The notes beneath the pieces are model-generated. The model was given only the letters and a program-made list of their open reading frames with translations, ran no database searches and was not told the DNA's origin. From positions 1-9,512 of the forward strand of contig JALZVC010000032.1 of assembly GCA_023301205.1 (NCBI GenBank): a stretch of 9,512 nucleotides of DNA, given 5' to 3'. Below, one piece after another: positions 7,012-9,512 of this stretch. This DNA comes from Flavobacteriaceae bacterium. Lineage in GTDB: Bacteria; Bacteroidota; Bacteroidia; Flavobacteriales; Flavobacteriaceae. A program made the position numbers and the translations under genes. How positions within the stretch are numbered: position 1 is the first letter of the stretch; each line of letters starts with the position of its first letter.

Positions 7012-8010
7012 ATGAAAAACCAAATAACGGTTGGAATTAATGGTTTTGGGCGAATAGGACGAAATTTATTTCGCCTACTACTGCTGCAGTCTGATATTAA
7101 AGTAGTAGCTGTAAATGATCTAGCACCATTACCAACGCTTGCCCATTTATTAAAATATGACAGTATCCACGGTGTGCTCCCCTTAGAAATAAGACAAAAT
7201 CAAAATAAGCTTTTCATTGAAGAAGAAGAATTTTCATTTACTCAAGAACCTGACATCGATAAACTTTCTTGGAAAAATGTAGATATTGTTATAGAATGTA
7301 CCGGTAAGTTTAAAGAACGAGAGCAATTAGAAAAGCATCTATCTAATGGTGCAAAAAAAGTGATCTTAAGCGTACCCCCGCTTGATGATACTATAAAAAT
7401 GGTCGTCATAGGTGTTAATGAAAACTTGCTATCTAGTGAGGATTTAATTGTATCAAACGCTTCATGCACGACTAACAATGCCGCACCAATGCTACAAGTA
7501 ATCAACGAACTTTGCGGTATTGAACAGGCCTATATTACCACTATACATAGTTATACTACAGATCAAAGCCTACACGATCAACCGCATAGAGATCTTCGCC
7601 GTGCACGAGCAGCTGGACAATCTATTGTCCCTACAACTACTGGAGCGGCAAAAGCGCTCACAAAAATTTTCCCAGACTTAGCAGATGTTATTGGTGGCTG
7701 CGGTATACGCGTACCAGTTCCTAATGGATCATTAACAGACATTACACTTAATGTAAAGAAAGAAGTGACCATTGACCAGGTAAATGAAGCCTTTAAAAAG
7801 GCATCTCACAACCAATTAAAAGATGTTCTAGAGTACACAGAAGCCCCAATTGTTTCTATTGATATAAAAGGTAACCAACATTCTTGCGTCTTTGATGCTG
7901 GCATGACTTCTGTTATTGGTAAAATGGTGAAAATTATAGGATGGTATGATAACGAAATCGGATATTCGGCAAGAATTATCGATTTAATACACATTTTGTC
8001 GAGGAAATGA
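7012..8010 (+). CDS. gap: Type I glyceraldehyde-3-phosphate dehydrogenase
   Basis: This 332-residue cytoplasmic enzyme interconverts glyceraldehyde-3-phosphate and 1,3-bisphosphoglycerate with NAD(H) in glycolysis and gluconeogenesis. Visible features: the Rossmann GINGFGRIGR (8-17), Asp36 after the second beta strand (AVNDLA), the active-site SNASCTTNN with catalytic C152, His179 in TIHSYTTDQ, the DLRRARAAGQSIVPT loop (194-208), TGAAKAL, and the C-terminal WYDNEIGYS. Asp36 together with Pro191 of DQPHRDLRR favours NAD over NADP. Length is normal. The ATG at 7012 gives the standard N-terminus; an in-frame GTG at 6952 lies inside lipA and would add 20 unrelated residues. Bacteroidota often carry two GAPDH copies and I cannot tell which one this is, so gapA/gapB is not assigned. 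The kinase gene begins 33 bp after its stop. Confidence 0.97.
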   Translation: MKNQITVGINGFGRIGRNLFRLLLLQSDIKVVAVNDLAPLPTLAHLLKYDSIHGVLPLEIRQNQNKLFIEEEEFSFTQEPDIDKLSWKNVDIVIECTGKFKEREQLEKHLSNGAKKVILSVPPLDDTIKMVVIGVNENLLSSEDLIVSNASCTTNNAAPMLQVINELCGIEQAYITTIHSYTTDQSLHDQPHRDLRRARAAGQSIVPTTTGAAKALTKIFPDLADVIGGCGIRVPVPNGSLTDITLNVKKEVTIDQVNEAFKKASHNQLKDVLEYTEAPIVSIDIKGNQHSCVFDAGMTSVIGKMVKIIGWYDNEIGYSARIIDLIHILSRK

Positions 8011-8011
8011 C

Positions 8012-8019
8012 TATGTTTG
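8012..8019 (+). promoter_or_regulatory. Candidate -7 promoter element for the sensor kinase
   Basis: TATGTTTG matches TAnnTTTG exactly and begins one base after the GAPDH TGA stop. A TTG at 7996-7998 is only 13 bp upstream, too close for a standard -33 element, so the match rests on the -7 box and position. Use of this site would give a leader of about 18-20 nt before the TTG start at 8044. It would exclude the TTG at 8017, which lies inside the box. Confidence 0.35.
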
Positions 8020-8043
8020 CCGCTTAACTGCAACATACACCTA

Positions 8044-9512
8044 TTGAATTTCGTAAAGAAATATCATTTTTTAGTGCCCCTTATACTGCTTTTATGCGTT
8101 ATTCCTGTACAAGCACAGAAATCAACGGTTCAAGACAGCACACTCATTCAATTACTTGAATTGAAAGAAGATGCAAGAATTTCTAAAGACAATCAAGACT
8201 TTAGCAAAGCGCTTTTAGATTTAAATAAGGCATTTAAAATAGCCCTAACAAATGATCGTGATTCTATGAAGCACGAATTAAAACGAAATATTGCACAACT
8301 ACAGTACTACATTCACAATTTTGATAAAGCAAACATAGAAATTGATGCTGCTATCGCTATGCTTACAGAAAATGAAAATCTTGAGCAATTTGCAGCTGCT
8401 TACACCTTAAAAGGTCAAATCCTTACTGAACAAGGAGCGTATGATGTAGCCGAAAATTACTTTACAAAAGCAGATAAGATATATGTCGATTCAAACAACG
8501 AAAAAATACGGGCTAATGTATTACTAGGTTTAGGAATACTAGAACTTAAAAAGAAAGAGTATAACAAAGCAATAAATTATTTTGATGCTGTTTTGCCTGT
8601 TTTTAAAGCTAACAGCCTTAATAATCAAGCCGCAATTACCCAGCTCAGTAAAGCAGAGGCATTAATAGCCGTTGACACTCAAAATCAAACTAATATCGAG
8701 CTGGCATCAAAAACATATAATAAAGCTATGCTTTTTATAAACACTACTTCTTTGAGTAGGCTTAAAATGAGAAGTTATCAAACAGCAGCAAAAATTAATC
8801 AAGCGAAAGGCGATATTGATGCTGCTGCTGTAAATTGGCAAAGATATGTAGATGCCCAAGAAGAAAACTTTCAAAAATACTTTTCTACAATTTCCATCGC
8901 TATCGATGATGAGGCAAGTATTGGTGATTTAAAAAAGCAACTTGCACTTGCAGAAATTGAAATGGAAGAAAAAGTGCAGTCTACCAACTTTATTAAATAT
9001 ACTACAGGACTCAGTATTGCACTTATTGTTATTTTATCACTTCTTACCTTATCATTATACAAAAACAATAATTTAAGAGCTAAGGCAAATAATCTGTTAT
9101 TAGATAAAAATACAGAATTACAACTATCAAAAGAGAAAGCAGAACAAGCTTCTTTAGCCAAGGCACAATTTTTATCTACAGTGACTCACGAGTTAAGAAC
9201 TCCATTATACGCAGTAACTGGACTTACACACTTATTACTAGAAGAAGACCCAAAACCAGACCAAAAAGAACATCTAAATTCTCTAAAGTTCTCAGGAGAA
9301 TACCTATTATCACTTATTAACAATATACTTGATCTTAATAAGCTAGAAGCAAATAAAGTAGAAATTGAACATACTACTTTTGACTTAAAAAGAAGAATTA
9401 GTGATGTATTAATAGCACTCCAAAAATCTGCTAAAGACAAAAACAATAAAGTTACGTTAGAATTTGACCCGTCGCTACCAGAAAAGCTAGTAGGTGATCC
9501 TGTAAAGCTTTC
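8044..9512 (+). CDS. TPR-containing sensor histidine kinase, 3' end cut by window edge
   Basis: The frame stays open from after the GAPDH stop to the window end, giving about 490 residues. In order: a signal peptide (residues 1-24; NFVKKY, a hydrophobic core, then PVQAQ as probable cleavage site), a periplasmic region of TPR-like helical pairs (clear around 118-146 with GQILTEQGAYDVAENYF and 157-189 with GILELKKKEYNKAINYF), a transmembrane helix (about 320-339), a short coiled-coil-like linker (340-375), and a HisKA domain. The H-box FLSTVTHELRTPL has phospho-acceptor His382. The sequence stops after VGDPVKL, just before the expected N-box, so the ATPase domain and any receiver or DNA-binding domain are not visible. 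No in-frame ATG precedes the signal peptide; TTG at 8044 fits best, with TTG at 8017 as an alternative. The TPR region should bind a peptide or protein partner, but the signal is unknown. Confidence 0.9.
   Translation, partial: MNFVKKYHFLVPLILLLCVIPVQAQKSTVQDSTLIQLLELKEDARISKDNQDFSKALLDLNKAFKIALTNDRDSMKHELKRNIAQLQYYIHNFDKANIEIDAAIAMLTENENLEQFAAAYTLKGQILTEQGAYDVAENYFTKADKIYVDSNNEKIRANVLLGLGILELKKKEYNKAINYFDAVLPVFKANSLNNQAAITQLSKAEALIAVDTQNQTNIELASKTYNKAMLFINTTSLSRLKMRSYQTAAKINQAKGDIDAAAVNWQRYVDAQEENFQKYFSTISIAIDDEASIGDLKKQLALAEIEMEEKVQSTNFIKYTTGLSIALIVILSLLTLSLYKNNNLRAKANNLLLDKNTELQLSKEKAEQASLAKAQFLSTVTHELRTPLYAVTGLTHLLLEEDPKPDQKEHLNSLKFSGEYLLSLINNILDLNKLEANKVEIEHTTFDLKRRISDVLIALQKSAKDKNNKVTLEFDPSLPEKLVGDPVKL

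Noticed and set aside
8007..8027. GAGGA followed by ATG at 8007, overlapping the GAPDH TGA, with a six-codon frame ending in TAA
   Set aside because: It looks like a ribosome site plus start, but the frame encodes only six residues, is out of frame with the kinase, and Bacteroidota seldom rely on such sites; chance is the simpler explanation.
8821..8830. GCTGCTGCTG short triplet repeat
   Set aside because: It encodes an Ala-Ala-Ala run in a helical region and is too short to be a meaningful repeat.
8871..9446. Two minus-strand open frames (8871-9161 and 9186-9446)
   Set aside because: Both are antisense to the continuous sensor kinase frame, which has a clear TM helix and HisKA motif here.

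Overview
The window looks like a chromosomal housekeeping segment from a member of the Bacteroidota, most likely a marine Flavobacteriaceae. The DNA is AT-rich and the genes are tightly packed. Start sites show no consistent Shine-Dalgarno sequence, and matches to the Bacteroidota -7 promoter element TAnnTTTG sit just upstream of three genes. The proteins resemble flavobacterial forms: a class I aminotransferase beginning MPAVSKKG, a Bacteroidota-type Nramp relative, and a TPR-containing sensor kinase. Genus and species cannot be fixed from the sequence alone. No tRNA, rRNA, CRISPR array, insertion sequence or phage gene was seen.

Layout. (1) 94-2298, plus strand: a PLP-dependent aminotransferase directly followed (TAG then ATG, no spacer) by murB of peptidoglycan synthesis. 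(2) 2303-2875, minus strand: a small lipoprotein with one fasciclin (FAS1) domain, converging on murB with only 4 bp between the stop codons. (3) 2961-6051, plus strand, probably one transcription unit: a 67-residue membrane-anchored four-cysteine protein (NqrM-like by inference), a membrane-bound family 2 glycosyltransferase, an ECF-like sigma factor and an atypical Nramp-family transporter. The last three are separated by 8 bp and 1 bp. (4) 6129-9512, plus strand: lipA (lipoyl synthase), a type I glyceraldehyde-3-phosphate dehydrogenase, and the first ~490 residues of a TPR sensor histidine kinase that runs off the right edge.

Function. Most genes are core metabolism or envelope: amino acid transamination, muramic acid formation, surface lipoprotein, glycan transfer, lipoate cofactor synthesis and glycolysis. 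The regulatory genes are the sigma factor and the sensor kinase. Neither has a visible partner here (anti-sigma factor, or a separate response regulator), although the kinase could carry its own receiver domain beyond the edge.

The points most worth a second look are the Nramp relative, whose canonical metal-ligand motifs (DPGN in TM1, the Met of MPH in TM6) are replaced, and the four-cysteine small protein. Others are a probable near-leaderless lipA transcript, the kinase's TTG start with a promoter element overlapping the end of the GAPDH gene, and a 14-bp perfect palindrome holding both convergent stop codons. I do not see a clearly new multi-gene system; most of the window is ordinary flavobacterial chromosome.
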